In this document: one piece after another, positions 8,251-17,664 of the stretch
Layout of the letters: every line of letters starts with the position of its first letter
How positions within the stretch are numbered: the stretch's first letter is position 1
Assembly (NCBI GenBank): GCA_016699325.1
Contig: CP064971.1
Span: 434,001 to 498,000 of the forward strand
Length of the DNA stretch: 64,000 bases
Source: Methanolinea sp.
GTDB taxonomy: Archaea; Halobacteriota; Methanomicrobia; Methanomicrobiales; Methanospirillaceae
Reading direction: 5' to 3'
Made by a program: the position numbers and the translations under genes
Notes under the pieces: model-generated
The model's database searches: none
The model's input: the letters and a program-made list of their open reading frames with translations, nothing else
Told to the model about the DNA's origin: nothing

Positions 8251-9291
8251 ATGGGTGCGGGGGATCTCGTTGTAGAGGGCCGGGCACTCCTCTACGAGGA
8301 ACTGCTGGCCAGGGATGTAACCATCGTGGTGGAACGGGGACGTATCCACCGCATCGAGGAGACCTCGGGCAGCCCGGCAGCATGGATATGCCCGGCCCTA
8401 TTCAATGCCCATACCCATGTAGGGGACAGCGTGGCCATGGACATCCCGGTTTCTGGAGACCTCGAAGAGACCGTCACTCCACCGCACGGACTGAAGCACC
8501 GGATCCTTGCTGCAACACCGGAAAATGACCTGGTCGCGGCGATGCGCGCCACCATCGGGGCCATGTACCAGTACGGGACCGCAGGGTTCGCCGATTTCCG
8601 GGAAGGAGGGGTGGCCGGGGTGGAGGCGCTCGGGCGTGCCGGGGAGGGGTTGCCGTGCCGGCCCCTCATCCTTGGCAGGGATGGCGGAGAACTGGCAGGC
8701 GACGGTGCCGGGATAAGCAGTGTGCGCGATGTCCCGTCTCTTGACGAGGTGGTGTCGCGGGCCAGGAATGCCGGGAAGCTGGTCGCGTTCCATGCCGGCG
8801 AACGGGATCGCTTCGATATCGATGCGGCACTCTCGTACGAGCCCGATCTCATGGTCCACTGCACGCATGCCACGGGGAAGCACCTGCAGCGGTGTGCCGA
8901 CGAGGCGATCCCGGTCGCGGTCTGCGCGCGTTCGAACTGGCTGTTCGGGGTGACCGGGAGCGCGCACAGACCCCCGGTACTGGAGATGCTTCGCCGGGGA
9001 GTACCGCTCCTGGTCGGGACCGACAACTGCATGACCGTGCAGCCCGATCCCTGGAGGGAGATGTCGTTTCTCACCACCGTGTACCGTGTGTCCCCGGAAG
9101 AGGTGCTCCGGGCCGCCGTTGCCGGTTCGGCCCTTGCCGGCAGACCATACTTCATCCGGGAGAAGTCTCCCGCAAATTTCCTGGTGATCGCACCGGGGGA
9201 TTCCAACCTCTGGCTCTCCCGCGATCCGGTCAGGACACTGGCCAGCAGGGCCGGGGCGTGCAATATCCTCAAAAGAGTTATTAATTCATGA
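8251..9291 (+). CDS. Amidohydrolase-superfamily metal-dependent hydrolase
   Basis: 346 residues. Metal ligands typical of the superfamily are visible: the HTH motif in FNAHTHVGD near the N-terminus, FHAGE and VHCTHAT in the middle, and the Asp in VGTDN. A small beta-sandwich segment flanks the barrel on both sides, as in cytosine/aminohydrolase-type enzymes. The substrate is not clear; it is distinct from the DadD-like enzyme at 27119. The ATG at 8251 follows AGGAC; the frame is open further upstream but would overlap the Sec61 beta gene. Confidence 0.8.
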   Translation: MGAGDLVVEGRALLYEELLARDVTIVVERGRIHRIEETSGSPAAWICPALFNAHTHVGDSVAMDIPVSGDLEETVTPPHGLKHRILAATPENDLVAAMRATIGAMYQYGTAGFADFREGGVAGVEALGRAGEGLPCRPLILGRDGGELAGDGAGISSVRDVPSLDEVVSRARNAGKLVAFHAGERDRFDIDAALSYEPDLMVHCTHATGKHLQRCADEAIPVAVCARSNWLFGVTGSAHRPPVLEMLRRGVPLLVGTDNCMTVQPDPWREMSFLTTVYRVSPEEVLRAAVAGSALAGRPYFIREKSPANFLVIAPGDSNLWLSRDPVRTLASRAGACNILKRVINS

Positions 9292-9327
9292 AATTACATT
9301 AATAGAAAAGCTCTTTTGGGGGTACCC

Positions 9328-9765
9328 ATGTTCCAACACATACTGGTAGCAATAGACGGATCAAAGATCAGTGACCAGGCGCTGGGGGCGGCAATCGAAG
9401 AAGCGCGGATATGGAAAGGATCCCTGCACGCGATCTATGTTGTGGAGACCGGTCTCTTCTCATCACTGCCTATGGACAGCACGTGGGAGATCATGTACAG
9501 CATACTCGAGCAGGAAGGAACCCGTGCCCTTGAAGCAGCCCGCGAGATGGCTGAAAAAAAGGGTGTCAGGATCGAGACCTCCATCCGGCAGGGGCATGCC
9601 GGCAACGAGATCGTGAAGGCTGCCGGTGAGATCGGCGCAGACCTCGTGGTTGTGGGATCGCATGGAAAGAGCGAGGTTGACCGGCTCCTGCTCGGGAGCG
9701 TCAGTTCGTTCGTGGTCGCGAACTGTCCTAGAACGGTCATGGTGGTAAGACCCTCACAGAAATGA
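9328..9765 (+). CDS. Universal stress protein, UspA family
   Basis: 145 residues with the Rossmann-like UspA fold: N-terminal ILVAIDGSKIS and the ATP-binding G-x2-G-x9-G(S/T) type motif in VVGSHGKSEVDRLLLGSVSS. ATP-binding Usp proteins act as stress or signalling modulators. The ATG at 9328 is preceded by a GGGGGGT ribosome-binding site. It overlaps the next gene by four bases, so UspA and the CBS protein are probably made together and may sense the same nucleotide state. Confidence 0.93.
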   Translation: MFQHILVAIDGSKISDQALGAAIEEARIWKGSLHAIYVVETGLFSSLPMDSTWEIMYSILEQEGTRALEAAREMAEKKGVRIETSIRQGHAGNEIVKAAGEIGADLVVVGSHGKSEVDRLLLGSVSSFVVANCPRTVMVVRPSQK

Positions 9766-10610
9766 ACGTTGCAGACTTTATGACCAGTGAGGTTGTCCGG
9801 GTCGAGATACCCGGGAACCGCGACGACGTGCTGAAGATACTGAAACGGACCGGCATCAGCGGAGTCCCGGTGCTGAAGGGCGGCAAACTGGTGGGGATCA
9901 TCACCCGGAAAGACCTCCTCCGGAAGTCCGATGAGACCCAGCTCGGCCTGCTGATGACCAGCAACCCGGTCACCGTGCGTCCCGATGCCCCGGTCCAGGA
10001 AGCAGCACGCCTCATGATCGATTACAATGTCAGGAGACTCCCGGTCGTTGATGGCGAGGAGCTCGTAGGCCTCATCTCGGTCGCCAACCTCATCCATGCC
10101 CTCTCCCAGATGCGGATCAGGGAAGAGATCAAGGACAGCTACGTCTCGCAGACCTATGCCCTCTGGGAAGAGACCCCGCTCCCGCTCGTCGCCCGGATCA
10201 TGGAGATATCGGGGTTCGAGGCTATCCCCATCCTCGATGCAGAGAGCAGGCTGCAGGGCATCATCTCCGAACGGGACCTGATCCGCCATTCGTCCATCGA
10301 GGACATGGTCGAGATCAGCGATTTCTCGAACGGGACCGATGATGACGAATGGACATGGGAGAGCATCCGCGACATGCACACCATCTCGTACGGCATCTCC
10401 CGCATCCAGTTGCCGGAGCGCCCGGTCAAGTCAGCGATGATCACCAATGTCATCTCCGTCCCCCTGAATGCCGAGGTGAGCGAGTGCGCACTGAAGATGA
10501 AGCGCGGACGCGTTGACCAGTTGCCCGTGGTGAACGGTGACAAGAAACTGGTGGCCATGCTCTTTGACCGCGACCTGATCGCCGCGCTCTGCCAACACCC
10601 GGAACAATAA
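9762..10610 (+). CDS. Four-CBS-domain protein
   Basis: 282 residues made of two CBS pairs (about 1-120 and 125-280), each with the typical GVPVLKGGKLVGIITRKDLL-like strand-helix units. There is no fused catalytic domain. Tandem CBS pairs bind adenine nucleotides or S-adenosyl compounds and usually regulate a partner. It is translationally coupled to the UspA protein (ATGA overlap). Confidence 0.9.
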   Translation: MNVADFMTSEVVRVEIPGNRDDVLKILKRTGISGVPVLKGGKLVGIITRKDLLRKSDETQLGLLMTSNPVTVRPDAPVQEAARLMIDYNVRRLPVVDGEELVGLISVANLIHALSQMRIREEIKDSYVSQTYALWEETPLPLVARIMEISGFEAIPILDAESRLQGIISERDLIRHSSIEDMVEISDFSNGTDDDEWTWESIRDMHTISYGISRIQLPERPVKSAMITNVISVPLNAEVSECALKMKRGRVDQLPVVNGDKKLVAMLFDRDLIAALCQHPEQ

Positions 10611-10614
10611 AAAC

Positions 10615-10625
10615 CTTTAAATTTT
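10615..10625 (+). promoter_or_regulatory. Candidate TATA box of psmB
   Basis: CTTTAAATTTT lies 83 bases before the psmB ATG, directly after the CBS gene, and would give a leader of about 50 bases. Confidence 0.35.
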
Positions 10626-10697
10626 CTTATGACGTGTATTGTGGTGAAGCGCTTTTGAGAAGTTTTCCCAGCGTTTTCTGTATTTTGGGGTGTATAT

Positions 10698-11341
10698 ATG
10701 ATTGAAGGAGCCCAGGAACCCCTGAAGGGGACGACCACCGTGGGACTGGTCTTTGAAGATGGTGTTGTCCTCGCCACCGAGCTACGGGCCACGATGGGGT
10801 ATTTGATTGCCAGCAAGAAAGCCAAGAAAGTATACCGGATCGCTGACCGCATCGGTATGACCACCGCCGGCGGCGTCGGCGATGCCCAGCAGATGGCACG
10901 GCTCATGACCGTCGAGTGCAGCCTCTATAATATCCGGCGCGGGCGGCCGATGTCGGTTGTAGCGGCATCCACCCTGCTCTCCAATATCCTGAACAACAAC
11001 CGTGTCTTCCCGTTCTACGTCCAGCTCCTTGTCGGCGGGGTCGATGAATCCGGGCCATCCATCTTCTCGGTTGATGCACTCGGGGGGCAACCAGGGAAGA
11101 GGAGAGCGTGGCGACGGGGTCAGGCTCGCCCATGGCCTACGGAGTGCTCGAGGACCGGTACCGGAAAGGGATGCCACGGGACGAGGCGGTGGCACTCGCC
11201 ATACGGGCAGTGCGGGCGGCAATGAAAAGGGACGCCGGTTCAGGCGAAGGTATCCATGTCGTGGTGATAACCAGGGACGAGTACCTGGAGATCACCGACG
11301 AGGAGATCGAAAAGAAGTACGCTCTTGCCACGACCTCATAA
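10698..11341 (+). CDS. psmB: Proteasome beta subunit, frame interrupted
   Basis: The first part encodes an 11-residue propeptide ending in KG, then TTTVG, placing the catalytic Thr at residue 12, followed by a normal beta-subunit body to VDALGG. At the G6 run 11082-11087 the frame breaks: the rest of the subunit ([20 protein letters not shown] to the C-terminus) is in the -1 frame and ends at 11341. Inserting one G restores about 214 residues, the normal length. Because the proteasome is the main cytosolic protease, a homopolymer sequencing error or programmed frameshift is likelier than a true knockout. It lies just upstream of the FttA gene. Confidence 0.9.
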
Positions 11342-11363
11342 CACTCTTTTTAGGAATGATCTG

Positions 11364-13253
11364 ATGCTTATTGAAGAACGGTTGAAAGAACTCAAGGACA
11401 AGATCAACGAGAAGGTGCCATCCGGCATCACCGTATCCGAAGTGGAATTTGAAGGCCCCGAGCTCGTAATCTACACCGATGATCCGAAGCGGTTCGCCGA
11501 TGAAGCGGACCTCATCAGGATCCTAGCCCGGGACCTCAGGAAACGGATCGTGGTCCGGCCAAACGTGCTCGAAGACCCCGAACGGGCGGTGACCGAGATA
11601 CGGGCTGTCGTGCCGGAAAGTGCCGGGATAACGGATATCTTTTTTGACGCAGACACCGGCGAAGTCCTGATCGAGGCCGAAAAGCCCGGGGTGGTCATCG
11701 GCAAGAACGGGGCAACCCTGCGCGAGATCACCCGGCATATCGGCTGGACCCCCAAGGTGGTCCGGACCCCGCCCATCGAGAGCTCGACGGTGAAACAGAT
11801 ACGCCAGTACCTGCGCTCGGTGAACGAGGAGCGGAAGGCGTTTTTGCGGACCATCGGGAGGAGGATCCACCGGGATGTCATGAGCAGGGACCAGTGGGTC
11901 AGGGTGACCATGCTCGGGTGCTGCCGTGAAGTGGGCAGGGCGGCGTTCCTGCTCAGTACCCCTGAGAGCAGGGTGCTGATCGATTGCGGAGAGAAACCGG
12001 ACAACAGCAACAACACCCCGTACCTCTACGTGCCCGAGATCCACCCTCTCTCCCAGCTGGATGCCGTGGTGCTGACCCACGCCCACCTCGACCACTGCGC
12101 CCTGGTGCCCCTGCTCTTCAAGTACGGGTATGACGGCCCGGTCTACAATACCCCGCCTACCCGGGACCTCTCTGCCATGCTCCAGCTCGATTATCTCGAC
12201 GTGGTATCCAAGGAAGACCGTAAAATTCCCTACAGCTCAAACGAGGTAAAAAGCTACATCAGGCATTCCATCGTGCTCAACTACGGGAGTGTCACCGATA
12301 TCGCGCCCGATATCAAGCTCACGTTCCACAATGCCGGGCACATCCTGGGATCGGCAATCGCCCACTTCCATATCGGCGACGGGCTCTACAATATCGCCTT
12401 TACCGGGGACTTCAACTACAGCAAGAGCAGGCTTTTTAATCCTGCAACCAACCAGTTCCCCCGCCTGGAGGCCCTTTTCATGGAGAGCACGTACGGCGGC
12501 AGCGGTGATATCCAGCCCCCCCGGGCCGATGCCGAAGAAAAGCTCTACGAGACGGTGAATACGACCATCGGGAGGGGCGGCAAGGTCATCATCCCCGCAT
12601 TTGCCGTCGGCCGATCCCAGGAAGTCATGCTCGCCCTCGAGGAGGGTATCCGGAAGGAAAAGATCCCGAAGGTGAAGATCGCCCTCGACGGGATGATACG
12701 CGAGGCAACGGCCATCCACACCACGTACCCCGAGTACCTGAACAGCGATCTCCGCAACCAGATCTTCAAGGAAGGCCTTAACCCCTTCCTTGCAGACTGC
12801 TTTGTCGCGGTCGACTCGACCGACCTCCGGGAGCGGATTATAAACGGCGACCCCTGTGTCATCATCACCACGAGCGGCATGCTTAACGGCGGGCCGGTCA
12901 TGGAATATCTCGGCAACCTGGCGCAGGACGAGCGAAACACCCTCGTCTTCGTCGGCTACCAGGCTGAGGGAACACTGGGCCGCAGGATCCAGAAAGGGTG
13001 GCGGGAGGTACCGATCGGGCGGCGGGAGACCATCCTGATCAACCTGGAGATCGTTACCATCGACGGCTTCTCGGGCCACTCCGACCGGCGCCAGCTGATC
13101 AACTACGTCGGGCATGTCCAGCCGAAACCCGAGAAGATCTTCACCATCCACGGCGACGAGAACAACACCATCGATCTCGCAAGCTCGCTCTACAAGCGCT
13201 ACCACATCGAGACCCATTCACCGATGAACCTTGAAACCTACCGGATGATATGA
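11364..13253 (+). CDS. fttA: Transcription termination factor/RNase FttA (aCPSF1, beta-CASP)
   Basis: 629 residues in the archaeal order: N-terminal KH domains ([16 protein letters not shown] near 130), metallo-beta-lactamase core (THAHLDHC), beta-CASP domain ([13 protein letters not shown]) and C-terminal GHSDRRQL and IHGDENN motifs. This CPSF73-like nuclease cuts nascent RNA at U-rich sites and ends transcription in archaea. The ATG at 11364 follows AGGAATGATC; an in-frame start 13 codons upstream would overlap psmB. The following MFS gene overlaps by four bases. Confidence 0.95.
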   Translation: MLIEERLKELKDKINEKVPSGITVSEVEFEGPELVIYTDDPKRFADEADLIRILARDLRKRIVVRPNVLEDPERAVTEIRAVVPESAGITDIFFDADTGEVLIEAEKPGVVIGKNGATLREITRHIGWTPKVVRTPPIESSTVKQIRQYLRSVNEERKAFLRTIGRRIHRDVMSRDQWVRVTMLGCCREVGRAAFLLSTPESRVLIDCGEKPDNSNNTPYLYVPEIHPLSQLDAVVLTHAHLDHCALVPLLFKYGYDGPVYNTPPTRDLSAMLQLDYLDVVSKEDRKIPYSSNEVKSYIRHSIVLNYGSVTDIAPDIKLTFHNAGHILGSAIAHFHIGDGLYNIAFTGDFNYSKSRLFNPATNQFPRLEALFMESTYGGSGDIQPPRADAEEKLYETVNTTIGRGGKVIIPAFAVGRSQEVMLALEEGIRKEKIPKVKIALDGMIREATAIHTTYPEYLNSDLRNQIFKEGLNPFLADCFVAVDSTDLRERIINGDPCVIITTSGMLNGGPVMEYLGNLAQDERNTLVFVGYQAEGTLGRRIQKGWREVPIGRRETILINLEIVTIDGFSGHSDRRQLINYVGHVQPKPEKIFTIHGDENNTIDLASSLYKRYHIETHSPMNLETYRMI

Positions 13254-14353
13254 GAGCACGTATCTCTCTGTGCCTGGGCGTTTTCTCGGTGATGGCCCTC
13301 TCAAACGCCATCGTCCCCATCCTTGCAGGGTTCGGTGACGGCACCTTCAGCCAGGGAGCGATCTATTCCGCCTACTTCTTCGGGGCATTCCTGCTGGTGC
13401 TCCCATCGGGATTCTTTGCCGACCGCATCGGGGAAATCCCCCTTGTCCGGGCCGGGCTTCTCCTCACCCTCCTCTCAGGTCTCCTCATCGCTGCGGTCCC
13501 TTCCACGCCCCTCCTCATCTTTTTCCGCCTTCTCGAGGGCATAGGCGCCGGCCTGTTCGTCCCGTCAGCCCTCTCCCTGATCAATGCCCGCCCGGACCAC
13601 GAGGCGGGGAGCGGCACGTTCATGGCCATGCTCAACATCGGCCTGGTGGCGGGCCTGATCGGGGGAGGGTGGCTGGTCGAGGTATCGGGTGCGCTGATGT
13701 CCGGCATCCTGCTCTTCACCGCTTCGGCCGCCATCCCGGCAGTGGCCAGCGTGTTCCTCGCACCCGGGCCGGGGCGCGCTCTCCCTCCCGAGACGGTGAG
13801 CGAGACCCTGCAGCGGCTCGTGCGGGTGGCCGGGGATTATTTCTGGCTGTGGTTCTCGGCCGTTATCATGCTCGGGACGACAGGGGCACTCACCGTGCTG
13901 TATCCCGAGTTCTCCAGCCTGTCACCGGGCGTCCTCGGGATGACTGTCGCCGCCATGAGCATCTCGACTGCCATTACTGTGGTGATCGTCTCCCGTATCC
14001 ACCTCCCGCCGATCCCGGCCCTCAGGGTTGCAGCGGTAGGGATGGCTGGTGCGGTGATGCTCGTGTTCCTCACACCGCTCTCTTTTATCCTGGTGGGAGC
14101 CCTTGCCGGGGTGGTGATGATCGCCCAGCTGGCATTCCTCGCAACGTCAGAGGCTCGCCAGGGAGTGGTGATGGGGCTCTTCAATGCAGCGAGCTATGGC
14201 GGGATGAGCATCATGCCCTTCATCGCCGGTTTCATTGCCGAGTTCTCGTCGTTTTTCCTGGCGTTCCTGGTGGTCGCCTGCCTTGGGCTGGTGGTGGCGG
14301 TGACCGTTGGCCGGGGACGGGCCGCCGAAAGGGGCTGGCAGCCCGGGGGATAA
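13250..14353 (+). CDS. MFS transporter
   Basis: 367 residues with about twelve hydrophobic helices and the MFS loop signature between helices 2 and 3 ([16 protein letters not shown]). It overlaps the FttA stop by four bases, so it is probably expressed from the same message, although no functional link is evident. It resembles small drug/metabolite exporters; the substrate cannot be inferred. It is convergent to ruvB. Confidence 0.85.
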   Translation: MRARISLCLGVFSVMALSNAIVPILAGFGDGTFSQGAIYSAYFFGAFLLVLPSGFFADRIGEIPLVRAGLLLTLLSGLLIAAVPSTPLLIFFRLLEGIGAGLFVPSALSLINARPDHEAGSGTFMAMLNIGLVAGLIGGGWLVEVSGALMSGILLFTASAAIPAVASVFLAPGPGRALPPETVSETLQRLVRVAGDYFWLWFSAVIMLGTTGALTVLYPEFSSLSPGVLGMTVAAMSISTAITVVIVSRIHLPPIPALRVAAVGMAGAVMLVFLTPLSFILVGALAGVVMIAQLAFLATSEARQGVVMGLFNAASYGGMSIMPFIAGFIAEFSSFFLAFLVVACLGLVVAVTVGRGRAAERGWQPGG

Positions 14354-14447
14354 TGTTCCTGTCTTCCCGCCCCGGGCTTTTGAATAACAGGATGCCGGGG
14401 ACGGGCCGGGCCGTGTAAATGCCTGGCCGAACAGCTCTCTTCCTTTG

Positions 14448-15440
14448 TCACCACCACGAGGGCCGGATGTACCCCTTTGCCGCGGGCGTCGCCTCCCTCC
14501 CCTGCGGCGTCCGCTTGATCAGGCCGGTCTGGATGAGGTAGGGTTCGTACACCTCCTCGATAGTCCGTGGATCCTCGCCGATCGAGATGGCAATGGTCTT
14601 CAGCCCGACAGGGCCCCCCCCGAAGTCGTCGACGATCACGGACAGGATTTTCCGGTCCATGTCATCGAGGCCGAGTCGGTCAACGCCGAGCAGGGTCAGT
14701 GCCTGGTCCGCAACCGTGCCGCTGACGCACCCGTCACCGCGGACCAGGGCATAGTCTCCCACCCTGCGCAGCAGGCGGTTGGCAATCCTCGGGGTGCCCC
14801 GGCTCCTCCCGGCAATCTCCGCGCACCCATCGGGGGTGATGGGGATGCCAAGCACGCCCGCGCTGCGCCGTACGATCCGGGTCAGCTCCTCCGGGGAATA
14901 GAGGTTGAGCCGGAAGACCATCCCGAAACGGTCGCGGAAGGGTGAAGAGAGGAGGCCCACCCGGGTGGTGGCCCCGACCAGCGTGAATGGAGAGAGATCG
15001 ATCTTGATGGCCCGGGCGCTCGGCCCCTCGCCGATCATCACATCTATGGCATAATCCTCCATGGCCGGGTAGAGGATCTCCTCCACGATGGTGGGGAGCC
15101 GGTGGATCTCATCGATAAAGAGGATGTCCCCTTCTCCGAGGAGGGTGAGTATGGCGGCAAGATCGCCCGCCTTCTCGAGGACCGGCCCGCTGGTACACTG
15201 GATATTGCTTCCCAGCTCCCGGGAGATGATGTGGGCAAGCGTGGTCTTGCCCAGACCCGGAGGCCCGGAAAAGAGGACATGGTCGAGCGGCGAATTCCGC
15301 ATCCTGGCCGCATCGATGGCGATGGCAAGCGCCTCCCTGATCGCGTCCTGCCCGATGAAGTCCGGGAGGCGGCCCGGCCGGATCCCCGGCTCTTCGACCT
15401 CGCCTTCCCGGAGCGCTGGGGAGACGATGCCCTCCTCCAT
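14448..15440 (-). CDS. ruvB: Holliday junction branch migration ATPase RuvB
   Basis: 330 residues, standard RuvB length. Walker [10 protein letters not shown], Walker B FIDEIHRL, sensor segment [18 protein letters not shown] and the winged-helix C-terminus ([11 protein letters not shown]...[10 protein letters not shown]) are all present. RuvB hexamers drive branch migration with RuvA. The ATG at 15440 lies one base after the ruvA stop; the frame is open further upstream only as a shadow inside ruvA. It is the last gene of a ruvC-ruvA-ruvB operon. Confidence 0.97.
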   Translation of the reverse strand: MEEGIVSPALREGEVEEPGIRPGRLPDFIGQDAIREALAIAIDAARMRNSPLDHVLFSGPPGLGKTTLAHIISRELGSNIQCTSGPVLEKAGDLAAILTLLGEGDILFIDEIHRLPTIVEEILYPAMEDYAIDVMIGEGPSARAIKIDLSPFTLVGATTRVGLLSSPFRDRFGMVFRLNLYSPEELTRIVRRSAGVLGIPITPDGCAEIAGRSRGTPRIANRLLRRVGDYALVRGDGCVSGTVADQALTLLGVDRLGLDDMDRKILSVIVDDFGGGPVGLKTIAISIGEDPRTIEEVYEPYLIQTGLIKRTPQGREATPAAKGYIRPSWW

Positions 15441-15441
15441 G

Positions 15442-16038
15442 CTACTGCTCCCTGAGGACGGCCAGCGCGGCCTTGACTGCTTCAGCAACCTTCGGGGATG
15501 GGTCAGCTGCCAGCGCCTGGTCGACGGCTGCCCTCGATTCGCGCTCCGCAAAGCCGAGTGCCACCAGCGCGCTCACCGCATCACGCCGGACCGGGTCGGT
15601 CCCGGCCGGCGCGGTACCCTCGAACTCCACCGCTTTCTTCCGGAGCTTGTCCTTCAGCTCGAGGATGAGGCGCCTGGCGTTCTTCTGGCCGATCCCCGAT
15701 ATCCTGGTGAGCACCTTCTCATCTTCATCAAGGATTGCAGCGGCAAACTCCGGGATACTGATCTGGGAGAGGACCGAAAGGGCAAGGGTCGGGCCAACCC
15801 TGGTGACGCCGATCAGCATGCGGAACATCGAAAGACCGGCCGGGTGGAGGAACCCGTACAGCACCAGTTCGTCCTCCCTGACCACGAGAAGGGTATACGC
15901 ACGGACCTTCCGGGGAGCCCCGGCCAGCAGGCGGAGATCCGGGCCGGTCATCCTCACCTCGAACCCGATCCCGCCGGTCTCGATGATCGCCGAGCCCTCG
16001 CCGGTGGATACGACCTCCCCGAAAAGCTGCGCGATCAT
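15442..16038 (-). CDS. ruvA: Holliday junction-binding protein RuvA
   Basis: 198 residues: N-terminal OB fold ([11 protein letters not shown]), two helix-hairpin-helix motifs (around [13 protein letters not shown] and [20 protein letters not shown]), and a C-terminal domain III ([14 protein letters not shown]) that contacts RuvB. It overlaps ruvC by four bases and is followed by ruvB after one base. Confidence 0.97.
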   Translation of the reverse strand: MIAQLFGEVVSTGEGSAIIETGGIGFEVRMTGPDLRLLAGAPRKVRAYTLLVVREDELVLYGFLHPAGLSMFRMLIGVTRVGPTLALSVLSQISIPEFAAAILDEDEKVLTRISGIGQKNARRLILELKDKLRKKAVEFEGTAPAGTDPVRRDAVSALVALGFAERESRAAVDQALAADPSPKVAEAVKAALAVLREQ

Positions 16039-16514
16039 GGAGACCTCATGACATGGATATGGCAGAGGGCGACGGAGAGGCCGTCGGCGACATCGTCGGG
16101 TCTCGGTATTGCCGGGAGATCCAGCAACCGCCGGATCATCTCCTGCATCTGTCTTTTGTCGGCCTTCCCGGACCCGGTAATCGCCTGCTTGACCTGGTTT
16201 GGGGTATATTCAGCCACCGGGACCCCGTTCTGGCAGGCAGCGAGGAGGATGACCCCCCGCACTTCGGAGACATTCATGGCCGAGGTGACGTTCCGGGAGA
16301 AGAAGAGCTTCTCCATGGCCAGCCAGGCCGGCCGGTAGTGCCGGATGAGGTCGGATATGCCACGGTAGATCTCTTCCAGGCGCTCCGGGGTTCCTTTCTC
16401 CCGGCCCGAGGTACGGATGCAGTCATAGCAGACCGCCCGCGATCGCCCGTTCTCCACCTCGAGTATCCCGTACCCGACAATGGCCAGGCCGGGGTCTATT
16501 CCGAGCACAATCAT
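16035..16514 (-). CDS. ruvC: Holliday junction resolvase RuvC
   Basis: 159 residues with the RuvC RNase-H-like fold and its acidic residues: D7 in VLGIDPG, the Glu in AMEKLFFSRN, and the Asp pair in RPDDVADGLSVALCHIH. It cuts Holliday junctions delivered by RuvAB. The ATG at 16514 is chosen because homology begins at the first residues there. It is first in the ruvCAB operon. Archaea normally use Hjc, so this bacterial-type set points to old transfer from bacteria. Confidence 0.95.
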   Translation of the reverse strand: MIVLGIDPGLAIVGYGILEVENGRSRAVCYDCIRTSGREKGTPERLEEIYRGISDLIRHYRPAWLAMEKLFFSRNVTSAMNVSEVRGVILLAACQNGVPVAEYTPNQVKQAITGSGKADKRQMQEMIRRLLDLPAIPRPDDVADGLSVALCHIHVMRSP

Positions 16515-16653
16515 GGCGCTGTTCCCGCGAAACCAGGCTGTTCCAGGGAACTGGTTTGTTTTTGAAGAGAGATATCCTTTTGCCAGGGACAGAACGGGCA
16601 GGGGGCCCAGGTGTGCTCCCGTCTCCAGGCCTGCCCGGAAGCGCTCTCCCGGG

Positions 16654-17664
16654 TCACCTGCCAGGCATTTCCGGCAGGTGCCGGACCGCCTCCTCCAGCG
16701 TTTCGAAGAACCGGTCATCCTTCAGGCGGTCCCACATCTCTACGAACACCCGGTATAACCGGTCACGTTCCCGGGCCCGGTCTTCCAGGAGGGCCGGGAT
16801 CGCGGCAGGATCTCTTACTGGGATGCTGGGGTCCCCGGCAGGTCCCGGTTCCTGGGAAGGCATGAACGCAGGGAGGTACCCGATCCACACATCGCAATCG
16901 TGCACCTGGCCAAGGACGTCCTGGATCGCACGGATCCTGCGGATGGCCGTCTTGAGTGCCCCGCCGGAGAGACGGTTGAAAATCTCGAGGGTGTACCGGA
17001 GCCGTTTTGCAGCAATCCTCATCTCGTGGTGGCGGGTGACGGCGTCCGGGTCATATACCGCCGGGTCATACGCCAGGAGACCGGCAGCACGGGAGGAGAT
17101 GGTCTTCTGCGCCTTCCGGGCAAGTTTCCCGGGCTTATCCCGGCCCCTGGTGCCGGGCCGGGGATTGGCCAGCGCCATGCCAAACCCATGGAGGGCCCCG
17201 CCCTCCCCCAGCGATACCGCCACAGCCTCGACTGCTGGCTGGACGCTCCTTCGTTTCTGCCGCAGGTCCCGGAGCAGGGCCGCGATGTCCGGGGGGCAGG
17301 CTCCCGGTGCCGGCCTTCCGCCCTCCGGGCAGTCATACCCGTGCCTGCCGAGATACTCCCCGATAAATGCAACCTGGACATCGAGGTCCCGGGCCTCGCC
17401 AAGCGAGGCGGTGATGGATTTTATCTCCTCTTGCCACAACCGGTATTTTTTCCGGGGAAAGCAGGACTTGAAGACCGGCATCGCTGCCCGGAGCCTCCGG
17501 GAGGCGACCCGCATCCGGTGGACATGCTCGGGATCGTCTCCGGTCCTCGCCCCTTCCGCCTCCCTGACCAGTGCCTGCCACGATTCCCTGATGTACTGCA
17601 GCCCATACAGGCAGGTCGTGGCCGCCTGGTCCTGCGATCCCCGGTCAGCGGGCGGCCTGGCCAT
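16654..17664 (-). CDS. CHAD-domain protein
   Basis: About 336 residues, all-helical and rich in Arg/Lys. Two copies of the CHAD hallmark are visible: HVHRMRVASRRLRAAM near the N-terminus and HEMRIAAKRLRYTLEIF near the middle. CHAD domains are histidine-rich helical domains that bind polyphosphate. The start at 17664 overlaps the end of ppk1 by 20 bases; a GTG-free alternative start lies 14 codons upstream. Coupling to ppk1 strongly supports a polyphosphate-binding role. Confidence 0.88.
   Translation of the reverse strand: MARPPADRGSQDQAATTCLYGLQYIRESWQALVREAEGARTGDDPEHVHRMRVASRRLRAAMPVFKSCFPRKKYRLWQEEIKSITASLGEARDLDVQVAFIGEYLGRHGYDCPEGGRPAPGACPPDIAALLRDLRQKRRSVQPAVEAVAVSLGEGGALHGFGMALANPRPGTRGRDKPGKLARKAQKTISSRAAGLLAYDPAVYDPDAVTRHHEMRIAAKRLRYTLEIFNRLSGGALKTAIRRIRAIQDVLGQVHDCDVWIGYLPAFMPSQEPGPAGDPSIPVRDPAAIPALLEDRARERDRLYRVFVEMWDRLKDDRFFETLEEAVRHLPEMPGR

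Noticed and set aside
11325..11363. Upstream start for FttA
   Set aside because: It overlaps the psmB end and lacks a ribosome-binding site, while 11364 has AGGAATGATC.
15441..15551. N-terminal extension of RuvB
   Set aside because: The extension lies entirely inside ruvA and is not part of RuvB; the ATG one base after the ruvA stop fits normal RuvB length.
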